Shown piece by piece: positions 51,270 to 60,116 of a DNA stretch of 64,000 bases (position 1 is its first letter; every line of letters starts with the position of its first letter). Source of the DNA: Actinomycetes bacterium (GTDB taxonomy: Bacteria; Actinomycetota; Acidimicrobiia; Acidimicrobiales; Microtrichaceae). A program made the translations under genes and the position numbers. The stretch covers positions 219,691 through 283,690 of the forward strand of contig JAAEPF010000033.1 in NCBI GenBank assembly GCA_024222295.1, given 5' to 3'. The notes under the pieces were generated by a model that was not told the DNA's origin, did no database searches, and saw only the letters and a list, made by a program, of their open reading frames with translations.

Positions 51270-52235
51270 CTACCGTTGCCGGGCAATGTCCGGGCCGAGC
51301 TCGCGGCGGAGCAACGCGGCGTGCACGTCTGCACCGAGCTCGGCCAGCTCGGCGGCGGTCTCGGCGGCCTGCATGCGACCCTCGGGGTTGCGCTGTTTCA
51401 ACAACGGCATCACGACCTGCTCCACCAGGCCGGCCTCGCGCACCGCAGCGACCTTGTAGATGCGCAGGTGGCGCGGTCCGACACCAAGCACGGCGCATCG
51501 GGCGGCGGCGCGGCAGACGACCAGGTCGGTGTCGTCGTAGGTGGGCTCGCCGCCGACGTCGCGTGGGGCGAGCAGGCCGAACTCGACCAGTGCGGCCAGG
51601 TAGTCCTCGTCGAGCCCGCTCGCATCCAGCAACTCGGCATGTGTGAGCTGGCCTGCCGGCACCTCCACCACCTCCGCAGGCGGCGGTGGCTCGACCGGAG
51701 CGCTCGTGGCGGTGGACCGGCCGGGCTCCTTGGGCTTGCGCGGGTCTTCCTGCAGCGCCGCCACGACATCGGCGGGGGTGGCGTGGCGCGGCGCCTGCGG
51801 CTCTGCGCGCTGCTCCGGCGACTGCTGGTTCGGCTTGTCGCCAGGTTGACCGTCGTTCGCCTCGACGGGCGTCTCGTCAGTCGTCTCGTCGGGCGCGCCG
51901 GCCGCCTGCTCGGCAGCCTCGTCCGCGAGCGCGGTCCACAGAGTTGGTTGGTCCGAACCGGCGTCCACCAGCTCCACGCCCGAGTCGAGCGCCTTCTTGA
52001 TCACCTTCAGGGGCAGGAAGTGGTCGCGCTGCTGGCGAAGGATCCATCGGAGGCGTTCGACGTCGCCATCGCTGAACTGCCGGTAGCCGGACGCGTTGCG
52101 CTCCGGGCACACCAGACCCTGACTCTCCAGGAAGCGGATCTTGGAGATCGTGACGTCGGGGAACTCCTCGGTGAGCACCGAGAGCACCTCTCCGATCGAC
52201 AGTGGGGCCGAGGTCTCGGGCTCGGCCGTGCTCAC
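51270..52235 (-). CDS. ftsR: MerR-family cell division regulator FtsR (Rv1828-like)
   Basis: This 321-residue protein has an N-terminal MerR winged helix (SIGEVLSVLTEEFPDVTISK, IRFLESQGLVCPERNASGYR, QFSDGDVERLRWILRQQRDH). A Pro/Ala/Glu-rich linker of about 80 residues follows, then the effector domain LDEDYLAALVEFGLLAPRDV and YKVAAVREAGLVEQVV. This matches Rv1828/FtsR, which regulates ftsZ-type genes in relatives. The GTG start at 52235 overlaps the FHA gene stop (GTGA). Confidence 0.9.
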   Translation of the reverse strand: MSTAEPETSAPLSIGEVLSVLTEEFPDVTISKIRFLESQGLVCPERNASGYRQFSDGDVERLRWILRQQRDHFLPLKVIKKALDSGVELVDAGSDQPTLWTALADEAAEQAAGAPDETTDETPVEANDGQPGDKPNQQSPEQRAEPQAPRHATPADVVAALQEDPRKPKEPGRSTATSAPVEPPPPAEVVEVPAGQLTHAELLDASGLDEDYLAALVEFGLLAPRDVGGEPTYDDTDLVVCRAAARCAVLGVGPRHLRIYKVAAVREAGLVEQVVMPLLKQRNPEGRMQAAETAAELAELGADVHAALLRRELGPDIARQR

Positions 52236-52690
52236 GCGTCACCACCGAGCGTGCCGATGACGAACACCAGGCGGAACTTGCCGATCTGGATCTGGGCCCC
52301 CTCGCGCAACGCGAGCCGCTCGACCCTCTCGCCATCTACGTAGGTGCCGTTGAGCGAGCCGACGTCTTCGATCACGTACTGCCCTTCGGACTCGGTGATC
52401 ACCTTTGCGTGGCGGCGCGAGACCGTGACGTCGTCGAGGAAGATGCCGCTGTCGGGATGGCGGCCGATCGACGTCTCGGGCGCCTCCAGCGCATATCGGG
52501 CGCCCGCAGTCGCCCCCCGGGTGACCACCATCTGGCCGACCTCGCCCTCGGTGGGCACGTCGACGCCCAGCTTCGGCCAGCTCCCTGTGGCCACCTCGGC
52601 GTCGGGCAGCTCGGCCCCGCACGCACTGCAGAACCGCGCCTCGCCGGCATTGCGGACACTGCACCGCGGGCAGGTGACGCCGTCTGACAC
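52232..52690 (-). CDS. garA: FHA-domain protein of the GarA family with N-terminal zinc ribbon
   Basis: GTG 52690 begins a 152-residue protein. Residues 6-26 (CPRCSVRNAGEARFCSACGA) form a CxxC..CxxC zinc ribbon. The FHA domain follows with SIGRHPDSGIFLDDVTVSRR, HAKV and GSLNGTYVDG. Mycobacterial GarA (Rv1827) has a phosphorylated Thr-Thr segment instead of a zinc ribbon; GarA controls 2-oxoglutarate use. The gene position next to gcvH matches GarA. Its stop overlaps ftsR. Confidence 0.8.
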   Translation of the reverse strand: MSDGVTCPRCSVRNAGEARFCSACGAELPDAEVATGSWPKLGVDVPTEGEVGQMVVTRGATAGARYALEAPETSIGRHPDSGIFLDDVTVSRRHAKVITESEGQYVIEDVGSLNGTYVDGERVERLALREGAQIQIGKFRLVFVIGTLGGDA

Positions 52691-52692
52691 GC

Positions 52693-53073
52693 TCAGCCCT
52701 CGATCAACGCGCTGTAGGCATCGGCGTCGAGCAGCTCCTCGAGGGCCGCAGGGTCCGACACTGCGATGGTGACCATCCAACCCTCACCGTAGGGATCGCT
52801 GTTGACGAGCTCCGGGCCGTCTTCCAGGGCGAGGTTGACCTCTGTGACCTCACCGGCCACGGGTGCGTAGAGCTCCGAGACCGACTTGGTCGACTCGATC
52901 TCGCCCAGTTCACCGCCGGAGTCGACCTGCGCACCCACCTCCGGCAGCTGGACGAACACCACGTCACCGAGAGCGTCCTGTGCGTAGTCGGTGATGCCGA
53001 CGCGCACGGTGGCCCTATCGGCGCGGATCCATTCGTGATCCTTCGAGTACCTGAGTTCCGCCGGGACGTTCAT
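52693..53073 (-). CDS. gcvH: Glycine cleavage system H-protein
   Basis: This 126-residue protein has MNVPAELRYSKDHEWIRADR, VGITDYAQDALGDVVFVQLP and the lipoylation lysine in LGEIESTKSVSEL. The C-terminal NSDPYGEGWMVTIAVS is typical. It shuttles the aminomethyl group between P- and T-proteins. Its stop is 2 nt before the FHA-protein GTG. No lipoate-related gene is in the window. Confidence 0.96.
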   Translation of the reverse strand: MNVPAELRYSKDHEWIRADRATVRVGITDYAQDALGDVVFVQLPEVGAQVDSGGELGEIESTKSVSELYAPVAGEVTEVNLALEDGPELVNSDPYGEGWMVTIAVSDPAALEELLDADAYSALIEG

Positions 53074-53088
53074 TCGGCCAAACCTAAC

Positions 53089-55575
53089 TCACCTGACCAT
53101 CTGTCGGAGGCGCCGTGCGTACTCCTGGGTGAGCTGGCGGGCTTCCGCCGGGCTGTCCGCCTCTGCCCAGATGTGGGTCACTGGCTCCTCGGGGTCGGGC
53201 AGCAGCAGAGCCCAGCCGGAATCGTGGTTGACCTTCACGCCATCGATGAGTTCGACGTCGCGGCCCTGCGTCTGCTCAACGAGGCTGCGCATGACCAGGC
53301 CCTTCTGCTCCCACGGGGTCACCACGGTCTCGTGCACCAGGTGTGACTCCGGCGCAGCGCTGCGAACCTCGGCCAGCGAGGTGTCGCGCGAAGCCAGCAG
53401 ATCGAGGATCTTGAGCAATCCCGCAGCACCATCGAAGGCCGGCATGAACCCGGGGAGGATCACTCCACCTTCCAGGTTGGCGGCGAAGCCGACACCAGGT
53501 GACTCGGCCTCCGCCATCAGTGCCGGAGCCGATGTCTTGGTCCACAGCACCTTCGCGCCCCCGCGCTCCACCAGCTCGGCAGCCGCGCGCGGCGCATTCA
53601 CCGGCAGGGCCACGGTGTCGCCGTCCATCGAGCCGCAAACCAGCTCGAGGAAGCAGAACAGCGCCTCGGTGTCACCCAGGACGTTGCCCTCGCCGTCGAT
53701 GAGTGTGAGCTGGTCGCCTGTGGGGTCGATCACGGCGCCGAGGTCGGCATCCGCGGCAGTGACGAGGCGTGCGGTGTCACGGGAGTGCTGCTCACGATCG
53801 AAGCCGAGCATGCCGGCAGTCGACACGTACGGGTTGACCGCCAGCACCTCCAAGCCCAGCTTCGCGAGCACATTGGGCATCGCGAGGCTGGCCGAGCCGT
53901 AGCCATAGTCGATTACGACCCTGAAGCCCTTCTCGCTGATCGCACCGGTGTCGATCGACTGCTCGAGGGCCACCGCGTAGCGCTCCAGTGCCCGGGGCAC
54001 CAGGTCGATGTCGCCGATGTCGGCGGGGCGCACCCGGCGAAAGTCCTCACGCGAGAAGAGCCGCTCAATCTTGCGCTGGCTGGCCTCGGTGATGTCGGCG
54101 CCGCCACCGTCGAGGAAGCGGATGATCACCGAGTCGGGGTCACCGTCGGCGAGCCGGAGCGAGATCCCCCCCTCCACGTTGGCAGAGCGGCTGTGGAACC
54201 GGGTGACCGGCATTGCGGCCACCTCCAGGTCGAACACGTTGATGCCGCCCGCCTGCAGGCCCGAGATCATCGCCCTCTTGAGCATCCTCGCGGCCCGAGA
54301 CGAGTCACGTGACACCACGACCCGGGACTGCTTGGGAAGCGATGTTGCGTAGGCGAGCGCCACCTTGGCGGCCAGCTCCGGGGTGGCGTCGACGTTGGCC
54401 AGTCCGCTCACCCCTCCGCGACCGAACAGGCTGCGCGCGCCGCGCGACTCCCAGATCAGCGATGTGTTGACGACGGCGCCGGCTTCGATGGTCTTGAACG
54501 GGTACACCTTGACGTCAGTGGAGATCACCGAGTCCTCGCCGACGAAGACCTCGTCGCCGATCACCACACCTTCCTCGCAGCGGGCGCCGCGGCGGAGGTC
54601 GGCCGAGCGCCCGACAACGGTGCCGCGCAGGCGCACCCCTTCGCCGAGGTATGCGTTGTCGTGCACGACCGTTCGCTCGAGCTCGGAATCGCCGCGGACG
54701 CGCACGCCGGTGCCGAGCACGGCGTACTCACCAACCTGCACACCTGCGTCGATGTTGCAGTTGTCGCCGATCACCGCCGGTCCGGTCAGCGAGGCATCGG
54801 GATGGATCTCGGCCCCCTCGCCCACCCAGACACCGTCTGACACCTCGAAACCGGGTATGTCCACCTCGACGCGGCCATCGAGGATGTCCTTGTGGGCCCG
54901 CACGTAGGACTCGAGGGTGCCCACGTCCTCCCAGTAGCCGTCGGCCACCGCACCGAGCACCTTCTCGCCGTCGGCCAGCACCTGCGGGAACACCTCACCG
55001 GAGAAGTCCACGGCCACGTCGGGCTCGATCCAGTCGAATATGCGCGGCTCGAGCACGTAGATGCCCGAGTTGATCGTGTCCGAGAACACCTGGCCCCACG
55101 TGGGCTTCTCGAGAAACCTCTCGATCCCGCCGCTTTCGTCGGTGATGACTATTCCGTACTCGAGTGGGTTCTCGACCCGGACCAGTCCGATCGTGGCCAA
55201 GGCGCCCGCCTCGTTGTGGGCGTCGACGATCGCTCCGAGGTCCACGTCGGTGAGCACGTCGCCCGAGATCACGAGAAACGTCTCGTCGAGCTCGTCCATG
55301 GCGTTGCGTACCGACCCGGCGGTGCCGAGCGGGGTCTCCTCGGTCGCATAGACCATGCGCACTCCGAACTCGGAGCCGTCGCCGAAGTACGTGCGGATCG
55401 TGTTGGCCATGAACGCCACGGTCACGACTATCTCGTCGATGCCGTGTCGCACGAGCAGCTCCACGATGTGCTCCATCATCGGCCGGTTCGCGAGTGGCAT
55501 CATCGGCTTGGGGGCGTTGGAGGTGAGGGGCCTCAACCGGGTGCCCTCACCTCCGGCCATGATCACGGCTTTCAC
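53089..55575 (-). CDS. Fused mannose-1-phosphate guanylyltransferase-like / phosphomannomutase-like protein
   Basis: This 828-residue protein has an N-terminal nucleotidyltransferase domain (MKAVIMAGGEGTRLRPLTSN, APKPMMPLANRPMMEHI, VISGDVLTDVDLG). Left-handed beta-helix hexapeptides follow (GPAVIGDNCNIDAGVQVGEY). The last ~450 residues follow the phosphohexomutase order (VVSRDSSRAARMLKRAMISG, GYGSASLAMPN, GDQLTLIDGEGN). The phosphoserine TASHNP motif is replaced by SRSANVEGGISL, so mutase activity is uncertain. Such fusions occur in Actinobacteria. Confidence 0.88.
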   Translation of the reverse strand: MKAVIMAGGEGTRLRPLTSNAPKPMMPLANRPMMEHIVELLVRHGIDEIVVTVAFMANTIRTYFGDGSEFGVRMVYATEETPLGTAGSVRNAMDELDETFLVISGDVLTDVDLGAIVDAHNEAGALATIGLVRVENPLEYGIVITDESGGIERFLEKPTWGQVFSDTINSGIYVLEPRIFDWIEPDVAVDFSGEVFPQVLADGEKVLGAVADGYWEDVGTLESYVRAHKDILDGRVEVDIPGFEVSDGVWVGEGAEIHPDASLTGPAVIGDNCNIDAGVQVGEYAVLGTGVRVRGDSELERTVVHDNAYLGEGVRLRGTVVGRSADLRRGARCEEGVVIGDEVFVGEDSVISTDVKVYPFKTIEAGAVVNTSLIWESRGARSLFGRGGVSGLANVDATPELAAKVALAYATSLPKQSRVVVSRDSSRAARMLKRAMISGLQAGGINVFDLEVAAMPVTRFHSRSANVEGGISLRLADGDPDSVIIRFLDGGGADITEASQRKIERLFSREDFRRVRPADIGDIDLVPRALERYAVALEQSIDTGAISEKGFRVVIDYGYGSASLAMPNVLAKLGLEVLAVNPYVSTAGMLGFDREQHSRDTARLVTAADADLGAVIDPTGDQLTLIDGEGNVLGDTEALFCFLELVCGSMDGDTVALPVNAPRAAAELVERGGAKVLWTKTSAPALMAEAESPGVGFAANLEGGVILPGFMPAFDGAAGLLKILDLLASRDTSLAEVRSAAPESHLVHETVVTPWEQKGLVMRSLVEQTQGRDVELIDGVKVNHDSGWALLLPDPEEPVTHIWAEADSPAEARQLTQEYARRLRQMVR

Positions 55576-56279
55576 GTCAGGTCCTTGGGGTTGGGGGATA
55601 GTCCACGGGTCAGGTCCGCAGCGAGGTCGGCATCGTGAGACTGGCGGCCCTCGCGCAGGGCGGTCGGACCATCACGCAGGTAGCCGGCGAATGCGATGTA
55701 GCCGAACACGAGACCCGGAATGCCGGTCGCCCAGGCTCCGATCTCCATCGCATCACGAAGCCCCGAGGAGAGGCTCTCGTCGCTGGCGATCAGGAACAGC
55801 GGGAATGCGACCATCTGGCAGAAGGTGCCGGTCTTGCCGATGAAGGACACGTCCATGCGGCGTGCACCCATTGCCGTGATGGCCACGACATAGATCGACA
55901 TGACCACCTCGCGGGCGATCACCAGGATGCCGAACCACAGCGGCACGGCGCCCACGATGATGATCGAACCGACACCGACGATCATGAGCAGACGATCGAC
56001 GGTGGGGTCGAACATCTTGCCGAAGTTGGACACCTGACCGAACCGCCGGGCGACCCAGCCGTCGACCCAGTCGGTGGCGCCCAGGACGCCCAGCAGCACC
56101 GCGGCCTGCCATCGCAGCTCGCGGCCGAACAACATCCACAGGAATACCGGGATGCACAACAGCCGCACCAGCGTTATCAGGTTGGGCACCGTGAGCAGGC
56201 GGTCCTCGCCTTCGGGAATCTCCTCGCCCGCGAGCCCACGACGGGTGGCCGCCGCGCTGGACTCGGGCTGTTCTGGCAC
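55572..56279 (-). CDS. pgsA: CDP-alcohol phosphatidyltransferase (PgsA-like)
   Basis: This 235-residue membrane protein starts at GTG 56279. The family motif DGWVARRFGQVSNFGKMFD then PTVD fits DG(x)2AR(x)8G(x)3D(x)3D. Four to six hydrophobic helices surround it (NLITLVRLLCIPVFLWML, IIIVGAVPLWFGILVIA, GIPGLVFGYIAFAG). It condenses CDP-diacylglycerol with an alcohol such as glycerol-3-phosphate or inositol-phosphate. The acceptor cannot be decided. Its stop overlaps the GDP-mannose gene start (ATGA). Confidence 0.88.
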   Translation of the reverse strand: MPEQPESSAAATRRGLAGEEIPEGEDRLLTVPNLITLVRLLCIPVFLWMLFGRELRWQAAVLLGVLGATDWVDGWVARRFGQVSNFGKMFDPTVDRLLMIVGVGSIIIVGAVPLWFGILVIAREVVMSIYVVAITAMGARRMDVSFIGKTGTFCQMVAFPLFLIASDESLSSGLRDAMEIGAWATGIPGLVFGYIAFAGYLRDGPTALREGRQSHDADLAADLTRGLSPNPKDLT

Positions 56280-56351
56280 GGCCTCATTGTAGGTGCGCGG
56301 CGAAGCACACGGGCGCCCCGCCTCCCCGCAAACGCTGCCTATGCTGCGACG

Positions 56352-56804
56352 ATGACCGCTGAGGACTCCCCTTCACCCGAGCCGTCGATCTTCACGAGGA
56401 TTATCCAGGGCGAGTTGCCCGGCCGTTTCGTGTGGCGCGACGACGACGTGGTGGCGTTCCTCACCATCGCCCCGATCCAGCCCGGTCACACCATGGTCGT
56501 GCCCGTGCGCCAGGTCGACCACTGGGTCGACGTCGACGCGGCGACCTGGGGGCACATGGCCGAGGTGCAACAGGCGGTCGGCAGCGCCTTGCAGGAGGTC
56601 TTCTCGCCCGCGCGGGTGGGCTCGATGATCCTCGGCATGGAAGTGCCGCACTGCCACGTGCACCTCGTGCCCATCGAGCACGAGAGCGACCTGAGCTTCG
56701 CCAATGCCGACAACAACCCCGACCCCACCGAGATGGACCGCAACACCGAGGCAATCCGCAAGGCGCTGCGCTCGGCCGGTTACGGCGACAGCGTTCCCGG
56801 CTAG
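56352..56804 (+). CDS. HIT-family hydrolase
   Basis: This 150-residue protein has a histidine triad HCHVHLVP and the family start SIFTRIIQGELPGRFVWRDD. GHTMVVPVRQVDHW and AVGSALQEVF are also as expected. It probably hydrolyses nucleotidyl bonds (AMP- or ADP-linked). The stop TAG overlaps the convergent SRAP stop (CTAG shared), the shortest convergent overlap in the window. Confidence 0.93.
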   Translation: MTAEDSPSPEPSIFTRIIQGELPGRFVWRDDDVVAFLTIAPIQPGHTMVVPVRQVDHWVDVDAATWGHMAEVQQAVGSALQEVFSPARVGSMILGMEVPHCHVHLVPIEHESDLSFANADNNPDPTEMDRNTEAIRKALRSAGYGDSVPG

Positions 56805-57511
56805 GGCAGCTCGACTGGGTCCATCAGGTGCGGACCCTTGTTGCGCACGTTGTTGACTTCCGTCGACACCGGGTGGAACGTGATCAGCTTCGGTGGCGCG
56901 GGCACGAGCAACTTCGCGATTCCCTCGACCTCGCTGGCCGGGTCGAGCCACTGCTCCCACGCCGCCGCCGGCAGGATGACCGGCATCCGGTCGTGCAGCT
57001 CGGCCATCTTGTCGTTGGGTGATCCGGTGATGATGGTGGTGGACCGCACCGTCACCTCGTCGGAGTCCTCGGCAGAACCGGGAAGCCGACCCTTCCACTG
57101 CTCCCACAACCCGGCGAACGCGTAGGGCTCGCCGTCCGGGCGCGTGATGTACCAGGGCTGCTTCGCCCCTGCGCCTTCGGGCTTGTTCCACTCATAGAAG
57201 CCGTCGGCGGGAACGATGCAGCGGCGACGCCTGTACGCCGCACGGAAGGCCGGCTTCTCCGCAACGGTCTCGGCCCTCGCGTTGATCATGCGACTGCCGA
57301 CCTTCAGCTCCTTGGCCCACTTCGGCACGAGTCCCCAATGGAAGGTGTCGAGCCGGCGGGTCGAGCCGTCGGAGTACACCACGAACACATCGGTGGTCGG
57401 CGCCGTGTTGTAGTTGGGACGGTGTTCGAGAGCCTGTTCGCTGACCTCGTCGACGTCGAAGTACTTCGCGATGTCCTGCGCACCGGATGAAGACACGAAG
57501 CGACCGCACAT
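56801..57511 (-). CDS. SRAP-domain (HMCES/YedK) abasic-site shield protein
   Basis: This 236-residue protein starts MCGRFVSSSGAQDIAKYFDV, with catalytic Cys2. Asn-containing NYNTAPTTDVFVV, ARAETVAEKPAFRAAYRRRR, Glu in ADGFYEWNKPEG and His in ELHDRMPVIL complete the active site. It forms a stable thiazolidine crosslink with abasic sites in single-stranded DNA. It is divergent from the glycosyltransferase gene, 42 bp apart. Confidence 0.95.
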   Translation of the reverse strand: MCGRFVSSSGAQDIAKYFDVDEVSEQALEHRPNYNTAPTTDVFVVYSDGSTRRLDTFHWGLVPKWAKELKVGSRMINARAETVAEKPAFRAAYRRRRCIVPADGFYEWNKPEGAGAKQPWYITRPDGEPYAFAGLWEQWKGRLPGSAEDSDEVTVRSTTIITGSPNDKMAELHDRMPVILPAAAWEQWLDPASEVEGIAKLLVPAPPKLITFHPVSTEVNNVRNKGPHLMDPVELP

Positions 57512-57553
57512 GGGCGCCAGCGTAGGTCGGCGAAGTTACGCTCTTGGCACCCC

Positions 57554-58726
57554 ATGAACCGCACAGCCTCACCACCGGTCGTCTCGGTAATCACACCCAC
57601 CTACTGCGAGGCAGAGAACCTGCCTGAACTGGTTCGCCGGGTCCATGCGGCCCTCGAGGGAACCACTCACGAGATCATCGTGGCCGACGACAATTCCCCC
57701 GACGGAACCTGGCGGGTGGCCGAGGAACTCGCCGCCGAGGACGACACGATCGTGGTGATCAGGCGCTTCCACGACCCTGGCCTGAGCGCCGCAGTGCTGG
57801 ATGGCATGTACAGCGCGCGTGGCTCGTACCTGGCGGTGATCGATGCTGACCTGCAGCACGACGCGGCGGCACTTGCCCGGATGCTCGAGGTGCTTCGCAG
57901 CGGCGATGCGGACGTGGTGGTCGGCTCCCGCGAGAGCGAGGGCGGCGGCTATGGCGAGTGGAGCGCCCAGCGGCGATTCGTGAGCTGGGTGGCGGCGGGG
58001 ATCGCCAAGGTGTTCCTGCGGGTACCCACCGATGACCCGATGAGCGGATTCTTCATGCTCACGCGCAACGCCTACGAGGACACAGCCGCACAGATCAACC
58101 CGATGGGCTTCAAGATCCTGCTGGAGTTCATCGGACGCAATCGGTCGCTGCGGGTCGCGGAGGTCGGATACGAGTTCGCCAACCGGGTGCACGGTGAGAC
58201 GAAGCTCAACCGAAGTGTGATCCGCTCGTACCTGCTTGCGGTGGCGGAGCTTCGCCTCGGCCGACAGATCAACCCGGTGTTCCTGCTCTACGTGCTGGTC
58301 GGAATCCTCGGCCTCGCGGTCAACTCGGTGTTGTTCACCATCTTCGAGGCCATGGGATTCCCGAGGGTGGAAACCGGTCTCAACGACGCACTCGACCCGA
58401 TCTACTCGTCGTTCGTGTTCAGTGTGTCACTCACCACGCTGCTGTTGTTCGCGATCAACAACGAGTTCACGTTCTGGGAGCAGCGCTACACCGGATGGCG
58501 CTTGTTGCCGGCGTTCGGGCTCTACGCGCTGATGACGCTGGTCGGCACCCTGGTGCACATCGCCGTTTTCTCGTGGCTGCAGGAGACCGGTTTCCTGTTC
58601 GACCTGATCGGCGAGGACGCCGCTCGGGTGGTGCACAACCTGCTCGGGGCAACGGTGGCCCTGGTGGTCAACTGGTACCTCAACACCACCTTCGTGTGGA
58701 GGCGGAGACTGGACCGAACGACCTGA
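57554..58726 (+). CDS. Polyprenol-phosphate glycosyltransferase fused to GtrA domain
   Basis: This 390-residue protein has a GT2 domain (residues 1-230) with VSVITPTYCEAENLPELV, VADDNSPDGTWRVA, the DAD motif VIDADLQHDAAAL and DDPMSGFFMLTRNAYED. Four transmembrane helices of the GtrA family follow, with VFLLYVLVGILGLAVNSVLF, LFAINNEFTFWEQRY and ATVALVVNWYLNTTFVW. It should transfer a mannosyl or glucosyl unit to polyprenol phosphate and present or flip it. The GtrA module is often a separate protein. Confidence 0.92.
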   Translation: MNRTASPPVVSVITPTYCEAENLPELVRRVHAALEGTTHEIIVADDNSPDGTWRVAEELAAEDDTIVVIRRFHDPGLSAAVLDGMYSARGSYLAVIDADLQHDAAALARMLEVLRSGDADVVVGSRESEGGGYGEWSAQRRFVSWVAAGIAKVFLRVPTDDPMSGFFMLTRNAYEDTAAQINPMGFKILLEFIGRNRSLRVAEVGYEFANRVHGETKLNRSVIRSYLLAVAELRLGRQINPVFLLYVLVGILGLAVNSVLFTIFEAMGFPRVETGLNDALDPIYSSFVFSVSLTTLLLFAINNEFTFWEQRYTGWRLLPAFGLYALMTLVGTLVHIAVFSWLQETGFLFDLIGEDAARVVHNLLGATVALVVNWYLNTTFVWRRRLDRTT

Positions 58727-58821
58727 TTCGGCACGCTGGAGCTCCTTGTCTCAAGGGGTGCAGTGGTCCTACCGATCACCTTCGCCTGGACGCCGACCGC
58801 CCAGCCGATCCGCTCGAGGGG

Positions 58822-60093
58822 ATGCCCCTCGCAGCGGAGTTGGCGGCGGCACTGGCGGAGCAGTTCCCCTTCCTCGTGGTGCTGCTCGACCCCGAGCTCC
58901 AGATCATCTGGGCCAGCCGGGCGGCCGCCGACATCCTCGGCTACGACCCCAGCGAGCTGGTCGGTCGCAACATCGTCGAGATGCTGCACCCCGACGACAT
59001 GGCCGAGGTCGCCCCCATGATGGCGGCCATCCTCGAACAACAGAAGGAGACCTTGGAGAGACCACCCGCCGCCGTGGCGCTCGAGCTGCCCGTGCGGGCG
59101 CTCCACAAGACCGGAACCTGGGTACCGGGGACCGCAACGGGAAGGGTGCTCAACGAGAACTGCTACCTGCTGGGTGTGATCCGCCCCACCGCCGAGCGGC
59201 ACAGCATCGACCGGGTGCTCGACAGCCTTGTCGCCGGCGCCGAGCTCTCAGAGGTGCTGGAGAGCCTGATGGAACTCCTGCGTATCCAGTTCGGGCTCGA
59301 CTGGGTCTGCCTGGTGCACGACTTCGATGGTGTCGCCACACACCTGTGCGACGGCCACCACGATCGCATCGAGAACTCCGCCGAGATCCTGGCATCCGTG
59401 CGTGACACCCCGAATGACGCCACCTTCGGTCTGCGCCGGTGGGTCGTCGGGGTTCCCGAGAACAACCGCAAGTCGGTGCATGCGGCATTTGTGATGCCCA
59501 ACCCGCGCGACGAGGGACCGAACCCCTGGGACGAGATGATCCTGGGGCGCGCCGTCAGCCTCGCCTCGCTTGCATTCGCCCGGGCGGGCGACGACAGGCG
59601 GCTGCGCCATGCAGCCAGCACCGACCACCTGACGGCGCTGCCGAACCGACGCGCCTTCGAGGACCGCATCGAACAGCTGAACTCACGTGCGGACGACTTC
59701 CCTGTGGCGGTGTTCTTCGTCGACGCTGACCGATTCAAGTCGATCAACGACAGGCACGGCCACACAGTCGGTGACGAGACCCTGGCATCGATCGCTGAAC
59801 GCCTGGTGCTGGCGACCCGCGAAGGTGACTTCGTGGGGCGCATCGGCGGCGACGAATTCGCTGTTTGCGCCCCCGGCATGGACTCCGTGCAGGCCGCAGC
59901 GACGCGGGAGCGCATAGCTGCAGCCTTCGACAAGCCCGTGGCCACCGCAGCCGGGGACCTCGACGTGTCAGTGAGCATCGGCACCGCGATGGCTGAGACA
60001 GCCGATGACCTCGAGCAGATCGTGGCCCGCAGCGACGCAGACATGTATGCCCGCAAGTCGGGCGGCTACCCCGTCACCCGGCACTCCGACTGA
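58822..60093 (+). CDS. Diguanylate cyclase with N-terminal PAS domain
   Basis: ATG 58822 gives 423 residues; the frame is open upstream into the glycosyltransferase. PAS residues are about 12-130 (LVVLLDPELQIIWASRAAAD, ILGYDPSELVGRNIVEMLHP). A middle region with VLDSLVAGAELSEVLESLME is helix-rich and GAF-like. The GGDEF domain is near the end: ASTDHLTALPNRRAFED, FVDADRFKSINDRHGHTVGD and the A-site GRIGGDEFAVCAPG. No RxxD inhibitory site or EAL domain is visible. It makes cyclic di-GMP in response to an unknown cue. Confidence 0.9.
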   Translation: MPLAAELAAALAEQFPFLVVLLDPELQIIWASRAAADILGYDPSELVGRNIVEMLHPDDMAEVAPMMAAILEQQKETLERPPAAVALELPVRALHKTGTWVPGTATGRVLNENCYLLGVIRPTAERHSIDRVLDSLVAGAELSEVLESLMELLRIQFGLDWVCLVHDFDGVATHLCDGHHDRIENSAEILASVRDTPNDATFGLRRWVVGVPENNRKSVHAAFVMPNPRDEGPNPWDEMILGRAVSLASLAFARAGDDRRLRHAASTDHLTALPNRRAFEDRIEQLNSRADDFPVAVFFVDADRFKSINDRHGHTVGDETLASIAERLVLATREGDFVGRIGGDEFAVCAPGMDSVQAAATRERIAAAFDKPVATAAGDLDVSVSIGTAMAETADDLEQIVARSDADMYARKSGGYPVTRHSD

Positions 60094-60116
60094 CCGGACG
60101 AAGCGGTCAGCGCTGA

